From Gallaecimonas pentaromativorans (lineage in GTDB: Bacteria; Pseudomonadota; Gammaproteobacteria; Enterobacterales; Gallaecimonadaceae): DNA of 64,000 bases. The stretch is taken from assembly GCF_003751625.1 (NCBI RefSeq), contig NZ_RJUL01000007.1:62001-126000 (forward strand). Direction: 5' to 3'. The stretch's first letter is position 1; each line of letters opens with the position of its first letter. Below are positions 52,459 through 61,500 of this stretch, piece by piece. The position numbers and the translations under genes were made by a program. Under the pieces are notes generated by a model, which ran no database searches, had not been told where the DNA came from, and saw only the letters and a program-made list of their open reading frames with translations.

Positions 52459-53745
52459 TCACTGCCCACTGCGTGCTTTGGCAGCGTCGATGCTTTTACG
52501 AATAAGCGGCGAAATGGTCAGCCCCTGCACCACGATGGAGAAGATCACCACCACGTAGGTCATGATCACCAGCAGGCTGTGGATATCCACGTCGTTGACG
52601 AACATCTGGCCACGGGGAATGGAGGCCGCCATGGCCAGGGCCAGGCCACCGCGCAAGCCGCCCCAGGTGAGGATCCTTACCGAATTAAGGTCGTACTGGC
52701 GGAAGCGGCGAAAGCCAATATAGGGCAGGCCGACGCTGATAAAGCGGGCCAGCAGCACCAAGGGCACCATCAACAGGCCAATCATCACCTCGGTCAAAGT
52801 AACCGGCATGGTGACCAGCAACAGGCCGATGATAAGGAACAGCAAGGCGTTGAGAAAGCTGTCGGTGGCGTGCCAGAAGTGCTGCACGTAGAGCTTGGCA
52901 TGCTCGTCGCCGTGTTGCAGCCGCGAACGGGTTACGTTGCCGATAAAGATACCGGCCACCACCATGGCCAGGGCGCCTGAGATGTCCATCAGGTTAGCCA
53001 GAGCAAAGCCGGCCGAAGGGATGGTCATGCTCACCAGCAGGCGGATGTTGGCGTCTTTGGAGTGCAGCAGCAGCACATGGCCAATCAGGGCCAGTACAAA
53101 ACCAAAGGCCACGCCGCCCACGGCGTCGGTCAAGAACAGCTCTGACACGCCGCCAATACTCGGTTCAGTGCCAGAGAAGGCCACCGCGAAAATGGTGGTA
53201 AACACCACCAGGCCAACGCCGTCGTTAAACAGCGACTCCCCTTCCACCTGCACCGAAATACCCTCGGGGGCCTTCATCTGCTTGATGATGGCCAGCACCG
53301 CGATAGGGTCGGTGGGGCTTATCAGGGCGCCAAACAGCAGGCAGTAGATGAAAGGCACCTGCCAGCCCAGCAGATCGAGGGCCCAGTGGCTGAAGTAACC
53401 AACGATAAAGGTGGAGGCGAGAGTGGAGAACAGCACCAGTATGGCGATTTCCCACCCTTGCTTTTTCATGGCCTGCAGGTCTATTTCCAGGGCGCCGGCA
53501 AAGAGCAGGAAGCCCAGCATCCCTTTTAGCAGCAGATCGTTGAAGTTAAGCCCCGACACCACCTTGGTGATGGCCATGGCGGTGCTGTCGCCGGACAGTT
53601 TCACCGCCAAAATCAACAGCAAGGAGATCACCACCGAGCCGGTAGTAATGGCGATAGTCGTTTGAAGTTTAAGAATATATTGGTTGCTGAACGCAATGAA
53701 CACGGCCAGGGCCGAGAGAAAACAAATCAAGTACCATGCTGTCAT
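52459..53745 (-). CDS. CPA1-family Na+/H+ antiporter
   Basis: This 428-residue antiporter has about 12 helices. The family core is present: GALISPTDPIAVLAIIKQ with the paired aspartate region and SLFNDGVGLVVFT with Asn-Asp, both needed for ion binding. It resembles NhaP-type exchangers. The ATG at 53745 has AGGA six bases before it; a TTG at 53763 opens the frame earlier. It exchanges sodium or potassium for protons across the inner membrane. The 283 bp upstream, to 54028, contain no gene. Confidence 0.9.
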   Translation of the reverse strand: MTAWYLICFLSALAVFIAFSNQYILKLQTTIAITTGSVVISLLLILAVKLSGDSTAMAITKVVSGLNFNDLLLKGMLGFLLFAGALEIDLQAMKKQGWEIAILVLFSTLASTFIVGYFSHWALDLLGWQVPFIYCLLFGALISPTDPIAVLAIIKQMKAPEGISVQVEGESLFNDGVGLVVFTTIFAVAFSGTEPSIGGVSELFLTDAVGGVAFGFVLALIGHVLLLHSKDANIRLLVSMTIPSAGFALANLMDISGALAMVVAGIFIGNVTRSRLQHGDEHAKLYVQHFWHATDSFLNALLFLIIGLLLVTMPVTLTEVMIGLLMVPLVLLARFISVGLPYIGFRRFRQYDLNSVRILTWGGLRGGLALAMAASIPRGQMFVNDVDIHSLLVIMTYVVVIFSIVVQGLTISPLIRKSIDAAKARSGQ

Positions 53746-54028
53746 GGAGTACATCCTGAACAAAAAGAAAAGCGGTATGGGCGGGCGGCTTGGTCAGCAG
53801 GGGTCTGACATCTGACCCGCCGGCACTGCGCCAATATCGTTGGGCGAAATGCCTGAATTCGGATTGCCACTTACTGTTTAGCCGGAGCCGAGGTGGTAAG
53901 CACCGGCGGCAGAAGGGCTTTCAAAGTGGCAACATAAGTTACCATCAAATTCGCCTTTTCCTGAGTATTGAGATCAAGAAAACCTGAAATAGATTGTCTC
54001 TTTTGGCGTAAAAAATGGTCGCTTAAAT

Positions 54029-54059
54029 AAAAAACCAGGCGTTATTTGCCTGGTTTTTT
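54029..54059 (-). terminator. Terminator overlapping the end of the M48 gene
   Basis: The stem AAAAAACCAGGC/GCCTGGTTTTTT overlaps the last codons of the peptidase gene, with a T run on the minus strand. Confidence 0.85.
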
Positions 54060-55079
54060 ATTGCTTTCATGAAGGGTACGGATGCGCTCTTCAAGGTCGG
54101 GGTGGCTGCTTATCCAACCGGGCCCGGCCTCCTCGCCGCCATGCTGCTTTTGCAGTTTCTCAAACAGGCTGGTCAGGGGCTCGGTAGTGCCCTGGTCTTT
54201 TAGCATCGACTGGGCGGCAAAGCCGTCGGCCTGGCGCTCGGCATCACGCGAATAGCTCATGTTAACCAGGAACACCGCGCCACCGGCCAGGCTGTCGGCG
54301 ATGGAGCTGGCATCGCCGATGACCACCGCCACCCCCACCGACATCAAGGTGTTTTGCACCAGCAAGTTCATGGAATGGTGGTAATGCACATGGCCAAGCT
54401 CGTGGTAGAGCACCCCAAGCAGCTGCGGGTCGTTGTCAGCCAGGGCCACCATTTGGTCAGTCATCACCACGGTGCCGTCCGGCAAGGCCATGGCGTTGGG
54501 ACCGGCGCTGAAGCTGCGAAACACAAGCTTTGGTTTGACCCGCCAGCTAATGCCCTGCGAAGAGAGCGTGGCCAGCATGGCCTCAAATTGCTGTTGCAGC
54601 TGTTGGCGGCGCTCTTTGGGCAAAGTGCTGGGGGCGAACAGGGCTTGGTCCAGCAGTTTCAGGCTCTGCTCGCCCAGTTGCTGATACACCACCACCGGCA
54701 CCTGAGTGGCTACCAGCCGTGAAGCGGCTGGCAAACCATAGCGGTAGGTGGCAAAAACCGCCGCCACCGCCACCACCACACCGGCGGCTATCCAGCCAAG
54801 GTGGCGTTCCACCCGCGCTATCCATGGCAGACCCAAGGTCGCCTTGAGCCAGCCGTTCAGAGGCTCTGCGTCAATGGGGTAAAAACTCCAGCCCTCGGCA
54901 AAACGCAGGTTACGGGGTTGGTTGCCAAGGGCCTTGGATACCTCGACATCCGCCACCTGCCCTTCAAACTGCCAAATATCGCTCGCCAGCTGCAGCCGGC
55001 CACCGGCAAGCAGCGCCAGGGTGGCCGGGTGACGCATCGCCGAGCGAGGGGCCAGCAGGTAACCGGCCACCGTCGCCAT
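54042..55079 (-). CDS. M48-family membrane metallopeptidase
   Basis: This 345-residue protein has one clear membrane helix near residues 95-113 (HLGWIAAGVVVAVAAVFAT) and the zinc-binding HELGH near residues 226-230. The third ligand, Glu, is in MSYSRDAERQADGFA about 55 residues later. This is the M48C (BepA/HtpX-like) arrangement. The N-terminal part (1-90) is a cytoplasmic domain of unknown fold. It overlaps the upstream YjgN gene by one base (TAATG), the usual yjgN-M48 pair, and may process membrane proteins. Confidence 0.85.
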   Translation of the reverse strand: MATVAGYLLAPRSAMRHPATLALLAGGRLQLASDIWQFEGQVADVEVSKALGNQPRNLRFAEGWSFYPIDAEPLNGWLKATLGLPWIARVERHLGWIAAGVVVAVAAVFATYRYGLPAASRLVATQVPVVVYQQLGEQSLKLLDQALFAPSTLPKERRQQLQQQFEAMLATLSSQGISWRVKPKLVFRSFSAGPNAMALPDGTVVMTDQMVALADNDPQLLGVLYHELGHVHYHHSMNLLVQNTLMSVGVAVVIGDASSIADSLAGGAVFLVNMSYSRDAERQADGFAAQSMLKDQGTTEPLTSLFEKLQKQHGGEEAGPGWISSHPDLEERIRTLHESNKKPGK

Positions 55080-56263
55080 TAAAAGGCGCCTATCTGCACG
55101 TCAAAGGCGCTGGCCACTTCATCGGCCACCGCTACGTCAACCTGCTGGTCATGGTCTTGCACCGCCACCAGCGCCAGATCGCCAGCGACGCTGGTGCCCT
55201 CGGCGAGATAACGGGCATAGCGCACCTTCGCCACCGCAGAGGCCAGGCCCAGAGTGAAAATGACCAACAGCAGGTTGGTAACCACCAACCCCAGATAACC
55301 GCCGACGGTGAAATGGGAGCCCAGTTGCAGCTCACCATCGATTTTCACGCGGCTAAACAGGTAGTTACGTACCAGTACCCGTACCACAGTGGAGGTGAAG
55401 ATACCGGCCGCAAAGAAAGCGAGGTAAAAGCCGATCACGGCAAGGCCGGCCGCCGCATCGGGTTTGGTGTGCGCCTCTGCGTCTTTGAAAACGGCGTAAA
55501 CAGCGCCAAGCCCGGATGCGCCAATCAGGCCGATAACCAGCAGTAACCCAAAGAAGATACCGGCGCCGATAGCACCGATTTTCAGGTACTGGCGATACTC
55601 GATGGTGGCGCTGAACACCTTGCTGCCGTAGCGGTAATTGTTAAGGACATAACTGGCCACGCTGCTGGCAATGAAGGCATAGCCCACCACCGCAAGAGCG
55701 GCGGCCAGCAGCACGCCGATCACCACACCCACCACAGGCCCCAGCGCCACACCCAGCACAATGGCCAGCACCATCACCACGGAAAGCCCAAAATACACCG
55801 CCATGGGTTTGACCAGCATGTTGAGGTAAGCGTCACCGTAACTGCCAACAAAATTAAAGCGCACGTTGCGGTAGCGACTGACCATGGCATCAAAACGCAG
55901 GTTGCGCACCGCAAGCCAAGGGGTAGCCAGGGAAAAGATCATCAAGAAGGCCAGGGCCAGCACCGGCAGCGCAGTGTTGAGAATGGTCCACAGCACGATA
56001 AGCGCCACGGCGATAAGGCGGCCGATAAGAATTTGCACCGGGGTGGCCAGGTATTCAAAACCTTGGCCATCAAGGCGGGTGTGACCATAGAAATACTGCT
56101 GGTTACGCACCTTGGCCCAGGCGGAATAAACCCCCAAAGTCAAAATGGACAGCAGGATATTGACTATCCAGATACCGAAATACTCGCCGGCGCTACCGGT
56201 AAAACGCATGTGGTGCACAGCTGTGGTTTCGGGTTGTTGCAGGGTTTCAGGACGTTCAGACAC
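55079..56263 (-). CDS. YjgN/DUF898-family membrane protein
   Basis: This 394-residue protein starts with GTG at 56263, with AGGAGAG upstream. It has at least eight membrane helices and the DUF898 repeats: GEYFGIWIVNILLSILTLGVY, SAWAKVRNQQYFYGHTRLDG and a second copy LGLVVTNLLLVIFTLGLA with AVAKVRYARYLAE. The function of the family is unknown. It is translationally coupled to the downstream M48 peptidase, so the two probably act together. Confidence 0.83.
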   Translation of the reverse strand: MSERPETLQQPETTAVHHMRFTGSAGEYFGIWIVNILLSILTLGVYSAWAKVRNQQYFYGHTRLDGQGFEYLATPVQILIGRLIAVALIVLWTILNTALPVLALAFLMIFSLATPWLAVRNLRFDAMVSRYRNVRFNFVGSYGDAYLNMLVKPMAVYFGLSVVMVLAIVLGVALGPVVGVVIGVLLAAALAVVGYAFIASSVASYVLNNYRYGSKVFSATIEYRQYLKIGAIGAGIFFGLLLVIGLIGASGLGAVYAVFKDAEAHTKPDAAAGLAVIGFYLAFFAAGIFTSTVVRVLVRNYLFSRVKIDGELQLGSHFTVGGYLGLVVTNLLLVIFTLGLASAVAKVRYARYLAEGTSVAGDLALVAVQDHDQQVDVAVADEVASAFDVQIGAF

Positions 56264-56335
56264 GGGGCTCTCCTTAGCAAAGTGTCCATATTGAAACAGC
56301 AAATCGCTGTTCACACAATATTCACCTTTGTGACA

Positions 56336-58351
56336 TCAGTGTCCGCTGCGCAGTTGCAGCAGGCCACGGTCCAAGGCTTGCAGCAGCTGCTGGTGAATGT
56401 CATCGCCGTCCAACAGCGACGGCGGCGCCAGCTCCAAGGCCTGAATAGACACCCAGGCGCTGCGCCGGGTTTCGCTTAGCAGGGTATCGGCCTGGGCCAG
56501 GGTAAAACGGGTCAGCTCAAGGACAGCCGACACCGGCAGCGGCCGCGAACGCTGGGTCAGGGTCGGCACCAGGTTAAACCCCACCGCCAGGCGCACGTCC
56601 TCCAGCCCTTCGGCAATTACAAAACGGGCGGTCAGTTCACGCAAATTCTCATAGAGCTCGGTAAGCAGTTTGGGCTCGTCGCGGATCACCAGCAGCAGGT
56701 GGTCGTCCGCCAGTTGCGCCACTATCACGCAGTGGCTGCACGCCGCCTTGAGCTTATCCACAAAGCGGCCAAGGATGGCCTTGCTCTCTTCAATACCGGC
56801 CAGCATCGGCAGGTGATGGATAAAAAGGGCGTTGAGGCTCAACAGCACCAAGGGCTCGCCGGGCGGCAGGCCAGCCTCTCGGCTGTGGTTATGGGCCTGC
56901 TGGTACTCGTCCATCAAAGGTTCCAGCTGCGCCACCAGCCCCAGGGCGTTGGGCAACCCTGACAGGGGATGTATGGTCATCAGCTGGTTTTGCCCGGCCA
57001 ATTTACCGGCCAGCTGGCGATTGTGGCGCCACAGCCGCAGCGCTACCAGCATCAGCACCAACGCGAACACCAGCAACGCAGCACTGCCCTGGCGCCAGTG
57101 CTGGCGCTGCTCCTCGGCCAGCAGACGCCCGGCTTCGCTTTGGCGAAGGCGGTCGGCTTGGTTGAGCTGCTCGGTAAGGCGCTCCAGGGCTTGGCGGCCG
57201 TCTTGGATATCGTCGTTGGTGAGCTTGGCCTGCAAGGCCATGGCCTGGCGCAGTGCGTCGATGGCGTTGTCTTGGTCTCCCAAGGCCTGATAGGCGTCGG
57301 CGAGGCGCTGCTGGGCCTTTTGCCGCTCCTGCCAGGACGACACCGAGTCGCGCTCCATCAGCAGCGTCAACGCCCGCTGCAGATCCTTGATGGCCTGGTG
57401 CTTGTCGGCCAGCAACTGGGCCCGCATCGACAGCGCCGTGCCGAGATAAAAATCCACCTTGTTCTTGGTGTACAGGGCCACGGCGCTGTCGAGATATTCA
57501 CGGGCTCGCTGCTGCTGGTTGGGGTCGTCGATATAGAGGCTGGCGATATTGATAAGGGCCTTGCCCTCAGACAGCGGCCGGTTCTGCTGGCGGTATAAAT
57601 CCAGGGCATGCATGGACTCAATCAGGGCGCTGTTGGTGTCGCCCTTTTCCTGGTAGGTCACGGCAATGCCCACCAGCAGGTCAGGAATGGCGGTGTCGTC
57701 TTTGAGCTGCTGGGCTAGAGCCAGCGCCTGTTGCAAAAAGGTCAGCGCCTTGTCGTAAGCGTGGTTGAGCCTGAAGATGCGGCCCTTGGTGGAGAGGATC
57801 TCCAGGCGCAGCGCCGGGTCGTCTTCTTTGAGTAGCCGCAGGCTCGCTTCGTCGAGGAACGACAGGGCCTGAACTATGTCGTTCTTGCGATATTGCAGAT
57901 AGCCGATGCGATACAGCGCCATGGCCTCGGCTTTGGGGGAGTCTCGCCGCTTGGCCTGGGCCAGGGCATGGCTGAAAAAGAACTCGGCCTTGTCAAAATG
58001 CCCCAGGTATTGATTGAGCGAACCCTGCTCGAGCCACACCTCCATCTGCACCTTGAGGGCGTCTTTGCCTTGCAGCGGCGCCAGGGCATCGGCTGCCAGT
58101 TGCAGGGTTTTTAAGGAGCCTGGGTAATCTCGCCGCACCCGGCTTTGGATATTGGCTTTGATGTAGAGCATTTCGCCCAGCAGCAAAGGGTCACCCTGGC
58201 GTTTGGCTTCGTCGACGGCGGGGTCCACCAAGGCGGTGAGCTGCTTGCGGTACTGGGGTTCGGTGCGGTGATCCATGGCATAACGCAGGTCGTCCACGGC
58301 GGACGCCCAGGCCAGGGAGGGAAGAAACAACAGCCAGTACCAGACTTTCAT
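56336..58351 (-). CDS. TPR membrane protein with degenerate GGDEF domain
   Basis: This 671-residue protein has a signal peptide (1-16, ASA) and a periplasmic TPR array (about 20-400, including LSTKGRIFRLNHAYDKALTF). One membrane helix follows near residues 425-445, with a cytoplasmic GGDEF-like domain (about 455-620). That domain keeps the start HPLSGLPNALGL, but the GGDEF signature is replaced by LADDHLLL near residue 549, so no cyclase activity is expected. This TPR-TM-GGDEF layout is common among Gammaproteobacteria. The real start (58351) overlaps the preceding gene's stop by four bases. Confidence 0.85.
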   Translation of the reverse strand: MKVWYWLLFLPSLAWASAVDDLRYAMDHRTEPQYRKQLTALVDPAVDEAKRQGDPLLLGEMLYIKANIQSRVRRDYPGSLKTLQLAADALAPLQGKDALKVQMEVWLEQGSLNQYLGHFDKAEFFFSHALAQAKRRDSPKAEAMALYRIGYLQYRKNDIVQALSFLDEASLRLLKEDDPALRLEILSTKGRIFRLNHAYDKALTFLQQALALAQQLKDDTAIPDLLVGIAVTYQEKGDTNSALIESMHALDLYRQQNRPLSEGKALINIASLYIDDPNQQQRAREYLDSAVALYTKNKVDFYLGTALSMRAQLLADKHQAIKDLQRALTLLMERDSVSSWQERQKAQQRLADAYQALGDQDNAIDALRQAMALQAKLTNDDIQDGRQALERLTEQLNQADRLRQSEAGRLLAEEQRQHWRQGSAALLVFALVLMLVALRLWRHNRQLAGKLAGQNQLMTIHPLSGLPNALGLVAQLEPLMDEYQQAHNHSREAGLPPGEPLVLLSLNALFIHHLPMLAGIEESKAILGRFVDKLKAACSHCVIVAQLADDHLLLVIRDEPKLLTELYENLRELTARFVIAEGLEDVRLAVGFNLVPTLTQRSRPLPVSAVLELTRFTLAQADTLLSETRRSAWVSIQALELAPPSLLDGDDIHQQLLQALDRGLLQLRSGH

Positions 58352-58791
58352 AGAACATGCCTGTCGGGTGAAAAGAATCCGTTGCCGTGCAGGGTGCCCA
58401 GCAACGCCAGCACCAGCGCCAGCAGCGCCATCAGGCCAAGGTAAGCAATGAAGCGCGCCACCGCGCCCTCGCCAAGGCCGGTGAGCAACCGGTAACGCCA
58501 GCCCCACCACAGCAAGGCCAACACGGCACAGAGCGCCCCCTTGAGCGCCACAAAGCCGCCGCCCACCACCCGCAGATCCGGCGCGTCCAGCACCCCCAGC
58601 GCCGCGCCGGAGCCGGCCAGCAGCAACAGCGCCGGCCAAGCCAGGGTGTCAAACGCCAAAGAGAAATCCGCCAGGGGTTGCCACTGGCCACGTTTAAAGC
58701 CCAGCGGCAGCAGCGCCAACACCAGTAGCAACAGGGCTCCTGCTACCAGCAGGGCCGCCATCAGGTGCAGGCAGAGCACGTAATAGTACAT
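58348..58791 (-). CDS. CopD-like small membrane protein
   Basis: This 147-residue protein has four membrane helices and starts MYYYVLCLHLMAALLVAGALLLL, with histidine in helix 1. The pattern (LHLMAA, helix 2 FDTLAWPALLLLAGSGAAL, two later helices) resembles the CopD/DUF2269 class of heme- or copper-associated membrane proteins. The stop overlaps the start of the TPR gene (ATGA), so the two are coupled. Confidence 0.7.
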   Translation of the reverse strand: MYYYVLCLHLMAALLVAGALLLLVLALLPLGFKRGQWQPLADFSLAFDTLAWPALLLLAGSGAALGVLDAPDLRVVGGGFVALKGALCAVLALLWWGWRYRLLTGLGEGAVARFIAYLGLMALLALVLALLGTLHGNGFFSPDRHVL

Positions 58792-58856
58792 GGCCTTCCT
58801 TTTCCTTTGCTGGCATGTTAGCCCTCTGCATGCCCTTATCGCAATCAAGGAACACC

Positions 58857-59285
58857 ATGAAGAACCTGATTTTTATGCTGTTTTTGCTAGCCAGCTCGCA
58901 GCTTTTCGCCGCACCGGACGATCAAACCCAGATCCGCGCGCTGCTAGCCGGTCAGCAGCAAGCCTGGAACCGGGGCGACCTGGACGGCTTTATGGCCGGT
59001 TACTGGCACAGCCCCCAATTGCGTTTTGCATCGGGCGGCGAGGTGACCTTCGGCTGGCAGCAAACCCTGGACAGATATCGCAGCCACTACCGAGATAAGG
59101 CTGCCATGGGCAGGTTGCAGTTTGATATCAGGGAGGTGCATCTGTATGGCGACCATGCGGTGGTGTTCGGGCACTGGCAGCTATACAGGCAAAAGGACCA
59201 GCCCCAGGGACTCTTCACCCTGTTGCTGGCCAAGCTGGATGGGAACTGGTACATCACGGCGGACCATACCTCGTCCGCCGGGTAG
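58857..59285 (+). CDS. Secreted SnoaL/NTF2-like protein
   Basis: This 142-residue protein has a signal peptide (about 1-19) and an NTF2-like domain: DDQTQIRALLAGQQQAWNRGDLDGFMAGYW, the signature opening helix of the DUF4440 group. Closing strands GHWQLYRQ and GNWYITADHTS follow. Such cone-shaped domains bind small ligands or act as hydrolases or scaffolds. An AAGGA ribosome site precedes the ATG. Confidence 0.83.
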   Translation: MKNLIFMLFLLASSQLFAAPDDQTQIRALLAGQQQAWNRGDLDGFMAGYWHSPQLRFASGGEVTFGWQQTLDRYRSHYRDKAAMGRLQFDIREVHLYGDHAVVFGHWQLYRQKDQPQGLFTLLLAKLDGNWYITADHTSSAG

Positions 59286-59291
59286 AGCGGG

Positions 59292-60038
59292 TTAGTCGCC
59301 TTTGCGGGATACGTCGCCGGAGCCCATCACGCTTTGCTTGATGGTGGGGCTGCCGTAGTAGTCCACATCGCCGGAGCCGGCGATGTCGATATCCAGGCTG
59401 CCACTGGCGCGTACTGCTACGTCACCGGAGCCGGCGATATCCACTTTCACGTCGCGGGCCGCCAGCTTGTGGGTGTCCACATCGCCGGAGCCGGCAATGT
59501 CCACGCTGAGCTTGTCGGTGTTGCCGCCATGGATGGTAACGCCGCTGCTGCCAGCGATATCAATGCTGACCTTGGGATACTCGGCGCTGTCCATGGTGAT
59601 GGAGCCGGAGCCGGACAGGTCCAGTTTCAAATCATCGCTGCCACTGAAGGCCGCCACTTTGACATCACCGGAGCCCGCCAGAGACAGCTCGCTTAGGGTC
59701 TCGACGCTGATGGTTATTTCAATGGGTTTGGTGGGGTGCAAGTCGTAGCCTTTTTTGGCCCTGACTTCCAATTCGTCGCCGTCGGTTTTGACCACGATAT
59801 AGGCTTGCAGGTTTTCTTCAGCCTTGATGGTGATGCTGTTCTCGCCACGCACCACCTTGATTTTGGCCGGCAGAGCCAGGTCCAGCTCGTCAACCTTGTC
59901 CAGGTTCTGGCTGTGTTCGACCACATTACCGTTACCTTTGACGTCGTCGTCGCTGCTCCACCAACTGGCATAAGCGCTGGCTTGGACGCCGACTAACAAC
60001 AGGGCAGCGGTGGCAATGATGAGGTGCTTGGGTTTCAT
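59292..60038 (-). CDS. GIN-domain (DUF2807) secreted protein
   Basis: This 248-residue protein has a signal peptide (1-25) and a head-GIN beta-helix domain. It carries a repeating IAGSGDV module (six close copies such as VDIAGSGDVDTHKLAARDV) that stacks strands of a right-handed helix. The family's function is unclear. The start follows GAAT upstream with a weak ribosome site. It converges on the NTF2-like gene with a 6-bp gap. Confidence 0.88.
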   Translation of the reverse strand: MKPKHLIIATAALLLVGVQASAYASWWSSDDDVKGNGNVVEHSQNLDKVDELDLALPAKIKVVRGENSITIKAEENLQAYIVVKTDGDELEVRAKKGYDLHPTKPIEITISVETLSELSLAGSGDVKVAAFSGSDDLKLDLSGSGSITMDSAEYPKVSIDIAGSSGVTIHGGNTDKLSVDIAGSGDVDTHKLAARDVKVDIAGSGDVAVRASGSLDIDIAGSGDVDYYGSPTIKQSVMGSGDVSRKGD

Positions 60039-60112
60039 TTGGCTAAATTCCTTGAATCAGTTTTCCTGCCAAGACTTTAGCAACCCCTATGCCAACCCTG
60101 CCCCGCCCGTTT

Positions 60113-61339
60113 TTACTGGGTTGGCGGAGACGCCTGCGAAACCGCAGTAGTGCTTTTCGCCAAACTCTGGCCAAGTTCGCCAACCCGGCGAGCCTGCCAC
60201 CACGCCAGCACCGCAAACAGGGTCAGCAAGGCCCCCAGCGGCAAAGCGGTGTGCTGAGGAATAAGGCTCGACAGCGCCGCCGCAATACCGGCGGTGAGGT
60301 TTTGCAGCCCTCCCAGCAGGGCCCCGGCAGTACCGGCGCCTTTTTTGAAATCGCTAAGCGCGCCGCTGGTGGCAACCGGCCCCAACAGGCCCGCGGCCAT
60401 AAAGTACAGGCTCACCGGCGCCAGCAAAGCCCAGGCATTAAGGGGCAGCAGCCAGGCCAGCAGCAACTGCGCCAGGGCAGCGCTTAAAAGCAAAGTGGTG
60501 CCTAGTTGCAACAAGGCCTTATGGCGCCAGCGATGGGCCAGGGCGGCGGCCAGGAAAGAGCCGGCAATATAGAGCGGCAGCGGCACGATATAGAGCCAGC
60601 TGACGGTGGCCGCATCAAACCCCAGGCGCTCGCCCAGCAACACCCCCGCCGCCGCTTCGAACACCACCACACCACTGAATACCGCCAGCAGCGGCCACAG
60701 GTGATGGCGAAAGTTGGCGCTTTGCCAGGTGCGGCGATAACGCACCAGCACCGGCGCCTTGGGTTCAGGGTCGTCGGGGCGGCTTTCCTTGAAGGCCACA
60801 AACTGCAGCGCCAGCACGGCGCCGCCCAGGCCCAACAGAAACAGGTAACAGGCCCGCCAGCCAAACTGCGACACCAACACCCCACCCAGCACCGGCGCCA
60901 GCATCGGCGACAGGATAAGGGCCATGCTCAGCAGGCCGTTGACTCGGGTCAGGGCCGGGCCTTCGAAGCGGTCACGGGGCACGGTGCGCACCATGACCCC
61001 GGCCACCCCGGCACCAAGCCCTTGTACCAGGGCGCCGGTAACCAAAGCAGCAAAACTGCTGGCCTGCCAAGCCAGGGCCGAGCCGCCCAGAAACAACACC
61101 AGGCCAGCCAGCGTCACGGGGCGCCGGCCCAGGTTGTCAGACAGCGGGCCATAGAAAAACTGGGATAATCCGTACATGGACAGATAAGCAGCCATAATGC
61201 CTTGGGTCATGCCGGGGCTGACCCCAAAGGTTTGGGCGATGGCGCTCTGGCCGGGTACAAAAAGGGTCTGGGACATCTGGCCAACGGCAGCCAAAGTCAC
61301 CATAAGCAACAAAAACAGTCGCAATGATGGCGAACGCAT
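60113..61339 (-). CDS. emrD: EmrD-type MFS multidrug exporter
   Basis: This 408-residue transporter aligns with E. coli EmrD along its length from memory: opening LLLMVTLAAVGQMSQTLFVP, motif A FYGPLSDNLGRRP, then VQGLGAGVAGVMVRTVPRDRF and late GTAGALLGGLQNLTAG. Twelve helices are expected. EmrD exports hydrophobic drugs and uncouplers with proton exchange. The ATG at 61339 is seven bases after an AAGG ribosome site. Confidence 0.88.
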   Translation of the reverse strand: MRSPSLRLFLLLMVTLAAVGQMSQTLFVPGQSAIAQTFGVSPGMTQGIMAAYLSMYGLSQFFYGPLSDNLGRRPVTLAGLVLFLGGSALAWQASSFAALVTGALVQGLGAGVAGVMVRTVPRDRFEGPALTRVNGLLSMALILSPMLAPVLGGVLVSQFGWRACYLFLLGLGGAVLALQFVAFKESRPDDPEPKAPVLVRYRRTWQSANFRHHLWPLLAVFSGVVVFEAAAGVLLGERLGFDAATVSWLYIVPLPLYIAGSFLAAALAHRWRHKALLQLGTTLLLSAALAQLLLAWLLPLNAWALLAPVSLYFMAAGLLGPVATSGALSDFKKGAGTAGALLGGLQNLTAGIAAALSSLIPQHTALPLGALLTLFAVLAWWQARRVGELGQSLAKSTTAVSQASPPTQ

Positions 61340-61474
61340 TACGCACACCTTAAAAGTAAGGGAAAAGGATAAAAAAAACTAATCCGTCAGCATCCTGCCA
61401 ACGGCGCGCAATCTACCAGCGGAATATGACAATGTCAGGAGGGTTTTGCGGTTTTTTTATGGGGCTGGCCCGTA

Positions 61475-61500
61475 AAGCCGTCAACTATTATTGACGGCTT
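61475..61500 (-). terminator. Weak hairpin overlapping the end of the methyltransferase gene
   Basis: The stem AAGCCGTCAA/TTGACGGCTT with a 6-base loop overlaps the stop codon of the gene ending at 61488. The following T run is only three bases, so it may be a partial terminator. Confidence 0.5.

Noticed and set aside
53764-54028. Possible small gene between the antiporter and M48 genes
   Set aside because: No frame with a ribosome site or recognisable sequence could be supported.
59330-59690. Regularly spaced repeats that mimic a CRISPR array
   Set aside because: They are the codons of the IAGSGDV repeats of the GIN-domain protein; spacing and variation follow the protein.
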